Below, in pieces: positions 34,895-43,094 of a stretch of 64,000 nt of DNA (position 1 is the first letter of the stretch; each line of letters opens with the position of its first letter). Source of the stretch: Steroidobacteraceae bacterium (GTDB lineage Bacteria > Pseudomonadota > Gammaproteobacteria > Steroidobacterales > Steroidobacteraceae). Location: contig JAHCAM010000011.1 in the NCBI GenBank assembly GCA_019634895.1, positions 1 to 64,000 of the forward strand. The letters are read 5' to 3'. A program made the translations under genes and the position numbers. The notes under the pieces are model-generated. The model was not told where the DNA came from. It searched no databases and was given only the letters and a program-made list of their open reading frames with translations.

Positions 34895-35838
34895 GCGCCG
34901 CGATCACGGCGCGGGGGCTCGCGCGGCGCTTCGGTCCGGTGGTGGCGGTCGCCGGCATCGACCTCGACGTGCCGCGCGCGCAGATCTACGGCTTCCTCGG
35001 CCCGAACGGTTCCGGCAAGTCCACCACCATCCGCATGCTCTGCGGGCTGCTGGTGCCGACGCGCGGCACGGTGAGCGTGCTCGGCCACCCGGTGCCGCGC
35101 GATGCGGAGGTCGTGCGCCGCAAGCTCGGCTACATGACCCAGCGCTTCTCGCTGTGGGACGACCTGACCGTCGCCGAGAACCTGGACTTCATGGCGCGCG
35201 TGTACGGGCTCGACCGCGGGCTGCGGTGCGAGCGCGTCGCGGCGCGCATCGCCGGGTACGCGCTCGGCGCGGCCGCCGGCCAGCGCGCCGGCACGCTGTC
35301 GGGCGGCGAGCGCCAGCGGCTCGCGCTCGCCGCGGCGACGCTGCACGAGCCGGAGCTGCTGCTGCTCGACGAGCCGACCAGCGCGGTGGATCCGCAGAGC
35401 CGTCGCGATTTCTGGGAGAGCCTGTTCGCGCTGGTCGCCCGCGGCACGACGATCCTGGTCTCGACGCACTACATGGACGAGGCCGAGCGCTGCCACCGGC
35501 TCGCGATCCTGGACCGTGGCCGGATCTCGGCGGAGGGCACGCCGCGCGAGCTCGCGCGCGACATCGATGCGGTGGTGATCGAGATCGAGGCGGAGGACCT
35601 GCTCGCGGCGCGGCGCGCGCTGGCGGCGCTGCCCGAAGTGAGGAGCGTCGCCCAGCTCGGCCACCGCCTGCACGTGCTGCTGTCCCGCGACGCCGCCGAG
35701 CCCGGGCGCCGGGTCGCCGCGGCGCTGGCCGGCCACTGCCCGGACGCACGGATCGAGCGCGTCGGCGCGACGCTCGAGGACGTGTTCGTCGCCGCGACGC
35801 GCCTGAAGGACGGCCCGGCCACGGAGCGGGTCGCGTGA
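34891..35838 (+). CDS. ABC-2 type transporter ATP-binding protein
   Basis: A 315-residue ATPase. Walker A is FLGPNGSGKSTT, the ABC signature is GTLSGGERQRLALAAA, Walker B is LLLLDEPTSAVDP, and a His switch sits in VSTHYMDEAERC. A regulatory C-terminal domain of about 90 residues follows, as in the YbhF/drug-export class. GTG start; both ends overlap neighbours by 4 bp. It powers the single permease downstream together with the HlyD adaptor. Confidence 0.95.
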   Translation: MSAAITARGLARRFGPVVAVAGIDLDVPRAQIYGFLGPNGSGKSTTIRMLCGLLVPTRGTVSVLGHPVPRDAEVVRRKLGYMTQRFSLWDDLTVAENLDFMARVYGLDRGLRCERVAARIAGYALGAAAGQRAGTLSGGERQRLALAAATLHEPELLLLDEPTSAVDPQSRRDFWESLFALVARGTTILVSTHYMDEAERCHRLAILDRGRISAEGTPRELARDIDAVVIEIEAEDLLAARRALAALPEVRSVAQLGHRLHVLLSRDAAEPGRRVAAALAGHCPDARIERVGATLEDVFVAATRLKDGPATERVA

Positions 35839-36929
35839 GCTGGCTGGAGCGGCTCGCGGCGATCGCCATCAAGGAGACGCGCCAGCTGGCGCGCGACCGC
35901 ATCACGGTGGGGCTGATCGTCGGCATCCCGACGATCCAGCTGCTGCTGTTCGGCTACGCGATCAACTACGACGTGCGTGACGTCTCGACCGTGGTGCTGG
36001 ACCAGGCGCGCACCTCGCTGTCCCGCCGCCTGGTCGGCGACCTCGGCGCCACGCAGGTGCTGGGCGGGATCCGCCAGGCCGGCAGCGAGGCCGGGCTGCG
36101 CCGGGCGATGCAGCGCGGCGAGGCCAACGTCGGCATCGTGATTCCCGCCGACCTCGAGCGGCGCATCGCCGAGGGGCGGCGTCCCGCACTGCAGATCCTG
36201 GTGGACGGCAGCCAGCCCGCGCTCGAGAACGTCGCCCAGGGCCTGGGCGCGATGCCGCTGCTGCGCCGCGCGGGCGAGCTGCCGGCCCCGAAGCCGGTCG
36301 AGATCCTGGTCGCCTACAATCCGGAGCGGCGCACCGCCGTGCAGATCGTCCCGGCGCTGTGCGGCGTGATCCTGACCATGACCATGGTCGTGTTCACGGC
36401 GAGCGCGATCGTGCGCGAGCGCGAGCGCGGCAACCTCGAGCTGCTGATCACGACGCCGGTCACGCGCGGGCAGCTCATGGCCGGGAAGCTGCTGCCCTAT
36501 GTCGCGATCGGGCTGATCCAGACCACGCTGATCCTGCTGCTCGGCTGGTGGCTGTTCGACGTGCCGGTGGCCGGCAGCCTCGTGGACCTCTACCTCGGGG
36601 CGCTGCTGTTCATCGCCGCCTCGCTGTCGCTGGGGCTGTTCATCTCGACGCTGGCGCAGACCCAGTTCCAGGCCATGCAGATGGCGATCGTGACCATGCT
36701 GCCGTCCATCCTGATGTCGGGGTTCATGTTCCCGTTCGAGGGCATGCCGGCCATCGCCCAGGCCATTGCCCAGGTGCTGCCGCTGACCCACTTCAACGAG
36801 ATCATCCGCGGCATCGTCCTGCGCGGCGCCCGGCTCACCGACATGCAGCCGGAGCTCGCCAAGCTCGCGGTGTTCCTGGTGGTGATGCTCGCACTCTCGG
36901 TCGCCCGCTTCCGCAAGCGGCTGGATTAG
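35835..36929 (+). CDS. ABC-2 type transporter permease
   Basis: A 364-residue permease with an N-terminal helix, a large periplasmic domain (about residues 45-175) and about five more helices. Family motifs include IVRERERGNLELLITTPVTRGQLMAGKLLPYV and MLPSILMSGFMFPFEGMPAIAQAIAQVLPLTHFNEIIRGI, as in YhhJ/YbhS. Probably exports a hydrophobic compound or antibiotic with the adaptor and ATPase. GTG start overlapping the ATPase stop. Only one permease gene is present, so it should act as a homodimer. Confidence 0.94.
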   Translation: MSWLERLAAIAIKETRQLARDRITVGLIVGIPTIQLLLFGYAINYDVRDVSTVVLDQARTSLSRRLVGDLGATQVLGGIRQAGSEAGLRRAMQRGEANVGIVIPADLERRIAEGRRPALQILVDGSQPALENVAQGLGAMPLLRRAGELPAPKPVEILVAYNPERRTAVQIVPALCGVILTMTMVVFTASAIVRERERGNLELLITTPVTRGQLMAGKLLPYVAIGLIQTTLILLLGWWLFDVPVAGSLVDLYLGALLFIAASLSLGLFISTLAQTQFQAMQMAIVTMLPSILMSGFMFPFEGMPAIAQAIAQVLPLTHFNEIIRGIVLRGARLTDMQPELAKLAVFLVVMLALSVARFRKRLD

Positions 36930-37174
36930 TGCTATCCTGCCCGCCGGCCGTTGCATGATTTCCTGCAATATCAAGCGCTTATGGCGCGCGAGGGCAGGGA
37001 AATCAGCACCGGCCAGGTGACAGGACCGCTGTTCGAAGATTCGACCTAGCCGAGCTTTTGCCCGCCAGACGATCCCGACCGTGATTCCTGCCGTGTAGTG
37101 AATGGCCAATGGCCGCCCTCGTCATGAAGGCGGTGCATGGCCGTGTACCCAATCGAGAGTGAGAGCCTGAATTT
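36930..37174 (+). other. Gene-free 245-bp leader region of the RNA-binding protein gene
   Basis: No ORF or clear promoter. Short inverted repeats occur, including TTGCA/TGCAA (36950-36967 region) and ATGGCC/GGCCAT-type repeats before the ATG. A long structured leader is common for cold-inducible RRM and cold-shock proteins; that role is an inference from gene type and leader length. Confidence 0.4.
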
Positions 37175-37519
37175 ATGAAGATCTATGTTGGAAACCTGCC
37201 TTTCTCGGCGACCGAGGCCCAGGTGCGCGACCTGTTCGCGCAGCACGGCACGGTCGAGTCCGTGGCGCTGCCGGCCGACCGTGAGACCGGTCGTCCGCGC
37301 GGTTTCGGCTTCGTCGAGATGCCGCAGGCGGAGGCCACCAAGGCCATCGAGGCGCTGAACGGCTTTTCTATGGGCGGCCGTCAGCTGCGCGTGAATGAAG
37401 CTCAGGATCGTCCGCGCGGCCCGCGTCCGGGTGGCGGCGGCGGCTTCCGCTCCGGTGGCGGTGGCGGCGGCGGCTTCCGTTCCGGCGGCGGCGGCGGCGG
37501 TGGCGGCGGACGCTGGTAA
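37175..37519 (+). CDS. RNA recognition motif (RRM) protein with glycine-rich tail
   Basis: A 114-residue single-stranded RNA-binding protein. The RRM spans residues 1-78 with RNP2 KIYVGNL and RNP1 RGFGFVEM. The tail from residue 84 is Gly/Arg-rich, with two GGGGFRS blocks and a run of nine Gly. Bacterial members are often cold-inducible, similar to cyanobacterial Rbp proteins. The long upstream leader and strong terminator make it a single-gene unit. Confidence 0.93.
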   Translation: MKIYVGNLPFSATEAQVRDLFAQHGTVESVALPADRETGRPRGFGFVEMPQAEATKAIEALNGFSMGGRQLRVNEAQDRPRGPRPGGGGGFRSGGGGGGGFRSGGGGGGGGGRW

Positions 37520-37540
37520 GCATCCCCCGCAACGCATGTG

Positions 37541-37569
37541 AAAGGCCCGCTTCGGCGGGCCTTTCTTTT
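37541..37569 (+). terminator. Intrinsic terminator of the RRM gene
   Basis: AAAGGCCCGC and GCGGGCCTTT flank a TTCG tetraloop, followed by CTTTT. A 10-bp stem and UUCG loop make this the strongest terminator seen in the window. The family 3 inverted repeat begins at the next base. Confidence 0.93.
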
Positions 37570-37660
37570 GGTGCCGGGTCGTAGATTCGTAGATTTGACG
37601 CGCGCACCATCTTGCCTGGGTGACATGGCCGTCAAACCTACGAATCTACGACCCGGCACC
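37570..37660. repeat. Long inverted repeat, family 3 (30-bp arms)
   Basis: Arms 37570-37599 and 37631-37660 begin GGTGCCGGGTCGTAGATTCG and pair with one mismatch. The 31-base loop (37600-37630) contains the likely start codon of the downstream glycosylase, ATG at 37625. The right arm encodes its residues 3-12. The left arm abuts the upstream terminator. Confidence 0.8.
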
Positions 37661-38155
37661 ATTCGAGGCTTTGCGCCGATAGCGCGCACGACTGCGCGCA
37701 TCCTCGTGCTCGGCAGCATGCCGAGTGTCGCCTCGCTCCGGGCCGGCGAGTACTACGCGCATCCGCACAACCGCTTCTGGCCGATCATGGGCGAGATCCT
37801 CGGCTTCGACGCGAGCGCGCCCTACGCGAAGCGCAGGGCGGCGCTGATGAATGCCGGCATCGCGCTGTGGGACGTCATCGGCAGCTGCGAGCGCGAGGGC
37901 AGCCTCGATTCCGCCATCGCCGCGCATTCCATCGTGGCGAACGACTTCACCGCCTTCCTGGCCCGCCACCGCCGCATCGGGCGCGTCTGCTTCAACGGCC
38001 GCCGGGCCGAGGCGGCGTGGCGCCGCCACGTGCTGCCGCAATGGGCCGTGCCGCCTGCCCTCGATTACCGGCTGCTGCCCTCGACGAGCCCCGCGCATGC
38101 CGGGATGGGTTATCGTTCCAAGCTCCGCATCTGGCGCAGCGCAATCGGGCCATGA
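37625..38155 (+). CDS. DNA-deoxyinosine / uracil-DNA glycosylase superfamily protein
   Basis: A 176-residue base-excision glycosylase of the Mug/UDG-fold group. The core begins at GFAPIARTTARILVLGSMPSVASLRAGEYYAHPHNRFWP (catalytic GSMPSVAS and the NRFWP motif) and ends with LLPSTSPAHAGM. It should remove deaminated bases such as hypoxanthine or uracil from DNA. The first dozen residues come from the inverted-repeat loop and arm, and no other good start exists; a longer in-frame form from 37538 is possible. The stop overlaps the amine oxidase ATG. Confidence 0.88.
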   Translation: MAVKPTNLRPGTIRGFAPIARTTARILVLGSMPSVASLRAGEYYAHPHNRFWPIMGEILGFDASAPYAKRRAALMNAGIALWDVIGSCEREGSLDSAIAAHSIVANDFTAFLARHRRIGRVCFNGRRAEAAWRRHVLPQWAVPPALDYRLLPSTSPAHAGMGYRSKLRIWRSAIGP

Positions 38156-39483
38156 ATCGCAGGCAACTGTTGCAGGGCATGGTGGCGGCCGCATTGAGCG
38201 GCGGCTACGCCGCGCGCCTGGCCGCGCAGGCCGCGACGCCGGACGTCGTCGTGATCGGCGCCGGCGGCGCGGGACTCACGGCCGCGAAGGAGCTGCTGCG
38301 GTCCGGCCGCACGGTGCTGGTGCTCGAGGCGCGCGACCGCATCGGCGGGCGCGCCTTCACCGACACCAGCCTCGGCGCGCCCTGGGACCGCGGCTGCTCC
38401 TGGCTGCATGCCTCCGAGGTGAATCCCCTGGTCCGCTACGCGCGCGAGCAGGGCTTCGAGCCCTACGTGGACCGGTATCCGCGCCACATGTACCGCGGCA
38501 CCGAGCGGATGGGCGGCGCCGAGACCGCGGGTTACCGCGCGCTGAACGAGCGCATCGAGCGCGAGCTCGCCGATGCCGGCCGTCGCGGGCTCGACATTCC
38601 CGCCGAGTCCGCGCTCACCCAGGCGACGCTCGCCGATCCCTGGTACCCGATGGCGATGGCGGGACTCACGGCCTGGGAGGGCATCGAGCCCGCGAACTTC
38701 TCCGCGCTCGACCAGTTCCACTTCGTGGAGCAGGGCGAGGACATGCTGGTCGCGCGAGGATACGGCGCGCTGCTCGCGCACTACGCGAAGGACGTGCCCG
38801 TGCGCCTGCGCACGCCGGTCGGCCGCATCCGCTGGAACGCCCGCGGCGTCGCCGTGGAGACGCCCTCGGGCACGCTGAACGCGCGCGTCGCGATCGTCGC
38901 GCTGCCGTCTTCCGTCATTGCCGCCGGCGCCGTGGTGTTCGCGCCGCACCTTCCCGCCCACGTGCTGCAGGCGCACCACGACCTGCCGCTCGGCCTGATG
39001 AACAAGGTGGCGCTGCGCTTCCGCCGCAACGTCTTCCCCTCCGAGCGCGCCGAGTTCTGGCGCCTGCGCCGCGACGACGGCCGTGGCATGAACTACCTGA
39101 CCCGGCTGGCCGGCAGCAACGTCTGCGTCGGCGCGGCGGCCGGGGCGCTCGCTCACGAACTGGAGGCCGCCGGCGAGGCGGCCATGATCGAGCACGCGCT
39201 CGGCGAGCTCGCCTCGATGCTGGGGGGCGAGGTCCGCCGTCATTTCGACCGCGGCGCGGCCACCGCCTGGTCCGCGGACCCGTTCGCGCGCGGCTCCTAT
39301 TCGCACTGCCTGCCCGGCCGCTTCGGCGCGCGCGCCGTGCTCACCCGGCCGGTCGGCGGCCGGCTCGTGTTCGCGGGCGAGCACACCGAGCAGTCCGCCT
39401 ACGGCACGCTGCATGGCGCGCACCTCTCCGGCCTGCGCGCCGCCGCCGAGGCGCGGCGCCTGCTCGCGGGGGCCTTCGCTTGA
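38152..39483 (+). CDS. FAD-dependent amine oxidase family protein, Tat-type signal
   Basis: A 443-residue flavoprotein. The N-terminus NRRQLLQGMVAAALSGGYAA has a twin-arginine export motif. The dinucleotide-binding site VVVIGAGGAGLTAAKELLRSG and EARDRIGGRAFTD are followed by a C-terminal FAD contact (GRLVFAGEHTEQSAYGTLHGAHLSG). These amine oxidases usually oxidise primary or secondary amines with O2. ATGA overlap with the glycosylase gene and TTGA overlap with the GST gene place it in an operon. Substrate unknown. Confidence 0.92.
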   Translation: MNRRQLLQGMVAAALSGGYAARLAAQAATPDVVVIGAGGAGLTAAKELLRSGRTVLVLEARDRIGGRAFTDTSLGAPWDRGCSWLHASEVNPLVRYAREQGFEPYVDRYPRHMYRGTERMGGAETAGYRALNERIERELADAGRRGLDIPAESALTQATLADPWYPMAMAGLTAWEGIEPANFSALDQFHFVEQGEDMLVARGYGALLAHYAKDVPVRLRTPVGRIRWNARGVAVETPSGTLNARVAIVALPSSVIAAGAVVFAPHLPAHVLQAHHDLPLGLMNKVALRFRRNVFPSERAEFWRLRRDDGRGMNYLTRLAGSNVCVGAAAGALAHELEAAGEAAMIEHALGELASMLGGEVRRHFDRGAATAWSADPFARGSYSHCLPGRFGARAVLTRPVGGRLVFAGEHTEQSAYGTLHGAHLSGLRAAAEARRLLAGAFA

Positions 39484-40091
39484 GCCTGGTGCTGTACGAC
39501 TACCTGTCCTCTGGCAACGGCTACAAGTGCCGGCTGGTGCTGAAGGCGCTGGCGATGCCTTATGAGCTCCGCATCGTGGACATCGTCGCCGGCGCGACGC
39601 GCACGCCGGAGTTCCTCGCCATCAACCCGAACGGCAAGATCCCGGTGCTGGTGGTGCCGGGCCGCGGACCGATCGCCGAGAGCCACGCGATCATCAGCTA
39701 CCTCGCCGAGGGCTCGAAGCTGGTGCCGCCGGATCCTTACGAGCGCGCGCTGATGTGGCAATGGATGTGCTTCGAGCAGTACCAGCTCGAGCCGGGCGTG
39801 GGCACCGTGCGCTACTGGCTGAAGAGCCTGCGCAGGACGCCGGAGGAGCTCGGCGAGCGCTACACCGATCGCTTCCAGCGCGGCGCGGACGCGCTCGCCG
39901 TGCTCGAGCGCGGCCTCGCAGGGCGCGACTGGCTGGTGGGAGGCGCGGTGACGCTCGCCGACGTCGCGCTCTACGCCTACACGCACGTCGCGGACGAGGC
40001 GGGCTACCGCCTCGCGGATTTCCCGGCGGTAGCCGCCTGGATCGCGCGTTTCAAGCAGCTGCCCTGGTACGCGCCGATCACCGAACCCTGA
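39480..40091 (+). CDS. Glutathione S-transferase family protein
   Basis: A 203-residue GST. The thioredoxin-like N domain includes LVLYDYLSSGNGYKCRLVLKAL (possible catalytic Ser/Tyr) and the NPNGKIPVLVV cis-Pro loop. The all-helical C domain contains LVGGAVTLADVALYAYTHV. It conjugates glutathione or serves as a peroxidase. TTG start at 39480 is favoured because SLVLYDY begins immediately and the TTGA overlaps the previous stop. Not obviously a maleylacetoacetate isomerase. Confidence 0.88.
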   Translation: MSLVLYDYLSSGNGYKCRLVLKALAMPYELRIVDIVAGATRTPEFLAINPNGKIPVLVVPGRGPIAESHAIISYLAEGSKLVPPDPYERALMWQWMCFEQYQLEPGVGTVRYWLKSLRRTPEELGERYTDRFQRGADALAVLERGLAGRDWLVGGAVTLADVALYAYTHVADEAGYRLADFPAVAAWIARFKQLPWYAPITEP

Positions 40092-41314
40092 TGCCGCCGA
40101 CCCGTCGCGAGGCGTTCCGCTTCTGGCTCAAGCTCGGGTTCATCTCCTTCGGCGGCCCGGCGGGGCAGATCGCGATCATGCACCGCGAGGTGGTCGAGCG
40201 GCGCGGCTGGCTCGACGACCGCGCGTTCATGCATGCGCTCAACTTCTGCATGCTGCTGCCGGGACCGGAGGCGCTGCAGCTCGCGATCTGGCTCGGCTGG
40301 CGGCTGCACGGCACGGCGGGCGGCATCGTCGCCGGCATCTGCTTCATCGTGCCGGCGATGCTGCTGCTGCTCGGCCTGTCGTTCGTCTATGCGCTGCACG
40401 GCGAGGTGCCGGCCGTCGCGGCCGTGCTGCTCGGCCTCAAGGCGACCGTGATCGCGCTGATCGCACAGGCATTGCTGCGCCTCGCGCGGCGCGCGCTCGC
40501 GCATCCGCTGCACTGGCTGCTGGCGGGCGCGGCCTTCGTGCTGATGGTCGGGGGACTCGCGCCATTCCCGCTGATCCTCGCGGCCGCCGCGCTCGCGGGA
40601 CTGCTGGCGCATCGCGGTGCGGCGGCGCCGGCCGCGACTGCGCCCGCGGCGTTTCCATGGCGGAGCCTCGCGGCCGGCGTCGCGCTCTGGACGCTGCCGG
40701 CGGTCGGGATCGTCGTGCTCGCCGGACCGGACTCGTTCTTCGCGCAGCTTTACCGCTTCTTCACGACCGCGGCGCTGGTCACCTTCGGCGGCGCCTATGC
40801 GGTGCTCGCCTGGGTGACCGAGCAGGCGGTGCAGGTGCACGCCTGGCTGACGCAGGCGGAAGCGGTGGCGGGCCTGGCGCTCGCGGAAACGACGCCGGGG
40901 CCGCTCGTCATCGTGCTGCAGTTCATCGGCTTCATGGCCGGCTGGAACCAGTCCGGTGCGGCCGGTCCGGCCGCGACCGCGACGCTGGCGGCGCTGCTCA
41001 CGTCGTGGGCAACGTTCCTGCCGTCCTTCGTCTTCATCCTGGCCGGCGCGCCGTACGTGCAGCGGCTGGCGGCGAGCGTGCGCCTCGCCGGCGCGCTCGC
41101 GGGCATCACCGCGGCGGTAGTGGGCGTCATCGGCAGCCTCGCGGTCGCCTTCGGGCGCAGCGTGCTGTTCCCCGCCGGCCTTTCGGCGCCGGACTGGGGC
41201 GCGGTCGCGATCGCGGTCGCCGCGCTCGTGCTGCTCGAGCGCACCCGGCTCGACGTGCTCTGGGTGATCGCGGCGGGCGCCGTCGCCGGGCTTGCGCTGG
41301 GCTTCCTGGCATGA
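40091..41314 (+). CDS. chrA: Chromate efflux transporter (CHR family)
   Basis: A 407-residue bidomain ChrA that exports chromate using proton motive force. Both CHR halves are present: FRFWLKLGFISFGGPAGQIAIMHREVVERRGWLDDRAFMHALNFCMLLPGPEALQLA in the first and the matching TFGGAYAVLAWVTEQAVQ...LAETTPGPLVIVLQFIGF in the second. About ten to twelve helices. The start overlaps the GST stop (TGATG). It ends 35 bp before a palindrome copy. Confidence 0.94.
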   Translation: MPPTRREAFRFWLKLGFISFGGPAGQIAIMHREVVERRGWLDDRAFMHALNFCMLLPGPEALQLAIWLGWRLHGTAGGIVAGICFIVPAMLLLLGLSFVYALHGEVPAVAAVLLGLKATVIALIAQALLRLARRALAHPLHWLLAGAAFVLMVGGLAPFPLILAAAALAGLLAHRGAAAPAATAPAAFPWRSLAAGVALWTLPAVGIVVLAGPDSFFAQLYRFFTTAALVTFGGAYAVLAWVTEQAVQVHAWLTQAEAVAGLALAETTPGPLVIVLQFIGFMAGWNQSGAAGPAATATLAALLTSWATFLPSFVFILAGAPYVQRLAASVRLAGALAGITAAVVGVIGSLAVAFGRSVLFPAGLSAPDWGAVAIAVAALVLLERTRLDVLWVIAAGAVAGLALGFLA

Positions 41315-41348
41315 AGTACCCGCACACGATGGTGCGGGAGATAAAGAA

Positions 41349-41427
41349 TAAAGGGGACGCGTCCAATTAAATCCAGCGGCCGCCGGCGGATCCGGATGGC
41401 CGGATCTAATTGGACGCGTCCCCTTTA
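41349..41427. repeat. GGGGACGCGTCC palindrome copy 3: 21-bp perfect arms, 37-base loop
   Basis: Arms 41349-41369 and 41407-41427 are exact complements (TAAAGGGGACGCGTCCAATT then A). The loop 41370-41406 is itself structured and GC-rich, with GGCCGCCGGCGG and CCGGAT/ATGGCCGG pairings. It lies between convergent chrA and CBS genes; the CBS stop is 3 bases outside the arm. Confidence 0.9.
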
Positions 41428-41429
41428 CT

Positions 41430-41858
41430 TCAGCCGGCGATGTAGCGGCGCAGGTCCTCGATCTCGTGCTTCTGCTCGTCGATGACGGCCTTGACGCAGT
41501 CGCCGATCGAGATCACGCCGACGAGCTTGCCGTCCTCGACCACCGGCAAATGGCGGATGCGCTTGTCGGTCATGATCTGCATGCAGTCCTTGACCGTCTG
41601 CTGCGGGCCGACGCTGATGACGGGCGCGCTCATGATCATGCCGCAGCTGGTCTCGAGCGAGTTGCGCCCCATCAGCACGACCTTGCGCGCGTAATCGCGC
41701 TCGGAAACGATGCCGGCCAGCCGGCCGTTCTCGAGCACCGGCAGCGCACCGATGAAATGCTCGGCCATGCGCTGGATGGCGGTGCGCACCGGCTCGCCGG
41801 TGTCGACGGTGATGACGCCCGCGGGCTTGGCCGCGAGCAGCTGCCGTACGGTTCTCAT
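41430..41858 (-). CDS. CBS domain-pair protein
   Basis: A 142-residue stand-alone pair of CBS domains. The first covers residues 10-65 (VRTAIQRMAEHFIGALPVLENGRLAGIVSERD). The second covers 75-130 (VSVGPQQTVKDCMQIMTDKRIRHLPVVEDGKLVGVISIGD). CBS pairs bind adenosine nucleotides such as ATP or AMP and sense energy state. No enzyme domain is attached. A palindrome copy lies on each side (41349-41427 and 41915-41962). Target unknown. Confidence 0.92.
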   Translation of the reverse strand: MRTVRQLLAAKPAGVITVDTGEPVRTAIQRMAEHFIGALPVLENGRLAGIVSERDYARKVVLMGRNSLETSCGMIMSAPVISVGPQQTVKDCMQIMTDKRIRHLPVVEDGKLVGVISIGDCVKAVIDEQKHEIEDLRRYIAG

Positions 41859-41914
41859 GTCTCCCCCCGGTGCGCGGTGCTTCCCGCCATCTTACGCCCG
41901 GCGCCGCAAGGGTA

Positions 41915-41962
41915 AAGGGGACGCGTCCAATTACCAGCACGGGTAATTGGACGCGTCCCCTT
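41915..41962. repeat. GGGGACGCGTCC palindrome copy 4: 21-bp arms, 6-base loop
   Basis: Arms 41915-41935 and 41942-41962 (AAGGGGACGCGTCCAATTAC then C) pair perfectly around AGCACG. It sits between two minus-strand genes, in the CBS promoter region and just after the epimerase stop, which is 19 bases away. Confidence 0.9.
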
Positions 41963-41980
41963 CGGGCAGATGCGTGCCCT

Positions 41981-43078
41981 TCAGGCTGGCTCGCGCGCGC
42001 GCCAGGCCGCGAGCAGCTCGGCCTCGCGCTCGGCCGAAAGCCCCGAGCGCAGCGCGGCCTTGCGCTCGGCCGGGCGCGTCTCGTGCCAGGCGAGCGTGTC
42101 GCGAACGGTCTCGTCGAGCGGCCGTGCGCGCAGCCCTTCCGCGAGCGAGCGCTTGATGCCGGTCAGCGAGCCGCCGGCCTCCTCGCCGCGCACCGGGTTC
42201 CACGGCGCAAAGCGCATCTCCTCCGGCTTGAGGAACTGCTGCAGCCAGTCCTCGTCGATCCAGGTGAACTTCGTGTCGGCGCCGGAGACGCGCCTGCAGC
42301 TCTCGACCACCTTGCCCTGCGTCAGCTCGCCGGGCGGCGTCACCGCGTTGAAGTCCCCGGAAACGCGCCGCTCGACGAGCCCGAGCATGAAGGCGGCGAG
42401 GTCGCGCACGTCCACGATCTGCACCGGATCGTCCGGCGTGCCCGGCACCGCCATCTCGCCCCCGCGCGCCACGCGCACCGGGTAGTACGTGAACCGGTCG
42501 GTCGGGTCGAGCGGCCCCACGATGTAGCCGGGGCGCACGATCGAGCAGCGCGCGCCCCAGGCATCGCGCGTGTACTGCTCGCACAGCGCCTTCATCGGCC
42601 CGTAGGTCTCGTTGGTGATCTCCTCCTGCTCGGGGTTCTCGAGCACGCCGGTCGGCGAATCCTCGTCGTTCGGCGTGGCGAAGCTCGCGTAAGCCGAGAT
42701 GCTGGAGATGAACAGGGCGTAGCCCGTGTTCGGCGCCAGCAGCTCCGCCGACATCTTCACGAACTTCGGGATGTAGCCGGTGTTGTCCACCACCGCGTCC
42801 CACCGCCGGCCCTTGAGCGCATCGAGCTGGCCCTTGCGGTCGCCGATCAGCGTCTCGACGTCCGCCACGCCGTCGGGGTCGCGCCGGCCGCGGTTGAAGT
42901 GGGTGACCTTCCAGCCGCGCGCGAGCGCCTGCTCGGTCAGGTGCGGGCCGATGAAGCCGGTGCCGCCGAGGATCAGCAGCGTGCGGCCATGGCCGGCATG
43001 CGCGGCGAGGCGACCGGCGGCGAGGGCGAGCGCGGTGCCTGCGCCTGCCCGGATGAGGTTGCGGCGGGTCATGTTCAT
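41981..43078 (-). CDS. NAD-dependent epimerase/dehydratase family protein with Tat-type signal
   Basis: An extended short-chain dehydrogenase of 365 residues. Rossmann motif TLLILGGTGFIGPHL begins at about residue 33, after MNMTRRNLIRAGAGTALALAAGRLAA, which reads as a twin-arginine signal. The catalytic Tyr sits in NETYGPMKALCEQ (YxxxK). Most family members act on nucleotide sugars in the cytoplasm; a signal peptide is unusual. The gene ends 16 bases before the S9 peptidase stop. Substrate unknown. Confidence 0.85.
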   Translation of the reverse strand: MNMTRRNLIRAGAGTALALAAGRLAAHAGHGRTLLILGGTGFIGPHLTEQALARGWKVTHFNRGRRDPDGVADVETLIGDRKGQLDALKGRRWDAVVDNTGYIPKFVKMSAELLAPNTGYALFISSISAYASFATPNDEDSPTGVLENPEQEEITNETYGPMKALCEQYTRDAWGARCSIVRPGYIVGPLDPTDRFTYYPVRVARGGEMAVPGTPDDPVQIVDVRDLAAFMLGLVERRVSGDFNAVTPPGELTQGKVVESCRRVSGADTKFTWIDEDWLQQFLKPEEMRFAPWNPVRGEEAGGSLTGIKRSLAEGLRARPLDETVRDTLAWHETRPAERKAALRSGLSAEREAELLAAWRAREPA

Positions 43079-43094
43079 GTCTTGCTCCGTGGTT

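Noticed and set aside
34254-36929. A single 891-codon frame covering the ABC adaptor, ATPase and permease
   Set aside because: The first 527 codons are out of frame with the true adaptor and ATPase; only the part from 35835 is the permease.
36930-37174. A tRNA or known riboswitch in the leader before the RRM gene
   Set aside because: No cloverleaf, T-loop motif or recognised aptamer was found; only short inverted repeats.
37434-37516. Short tandem repeats in the RRM gene tail
   Set aside because: This is the coding region for a glycine-rich tail, normal for the family, not an independent repeat element.
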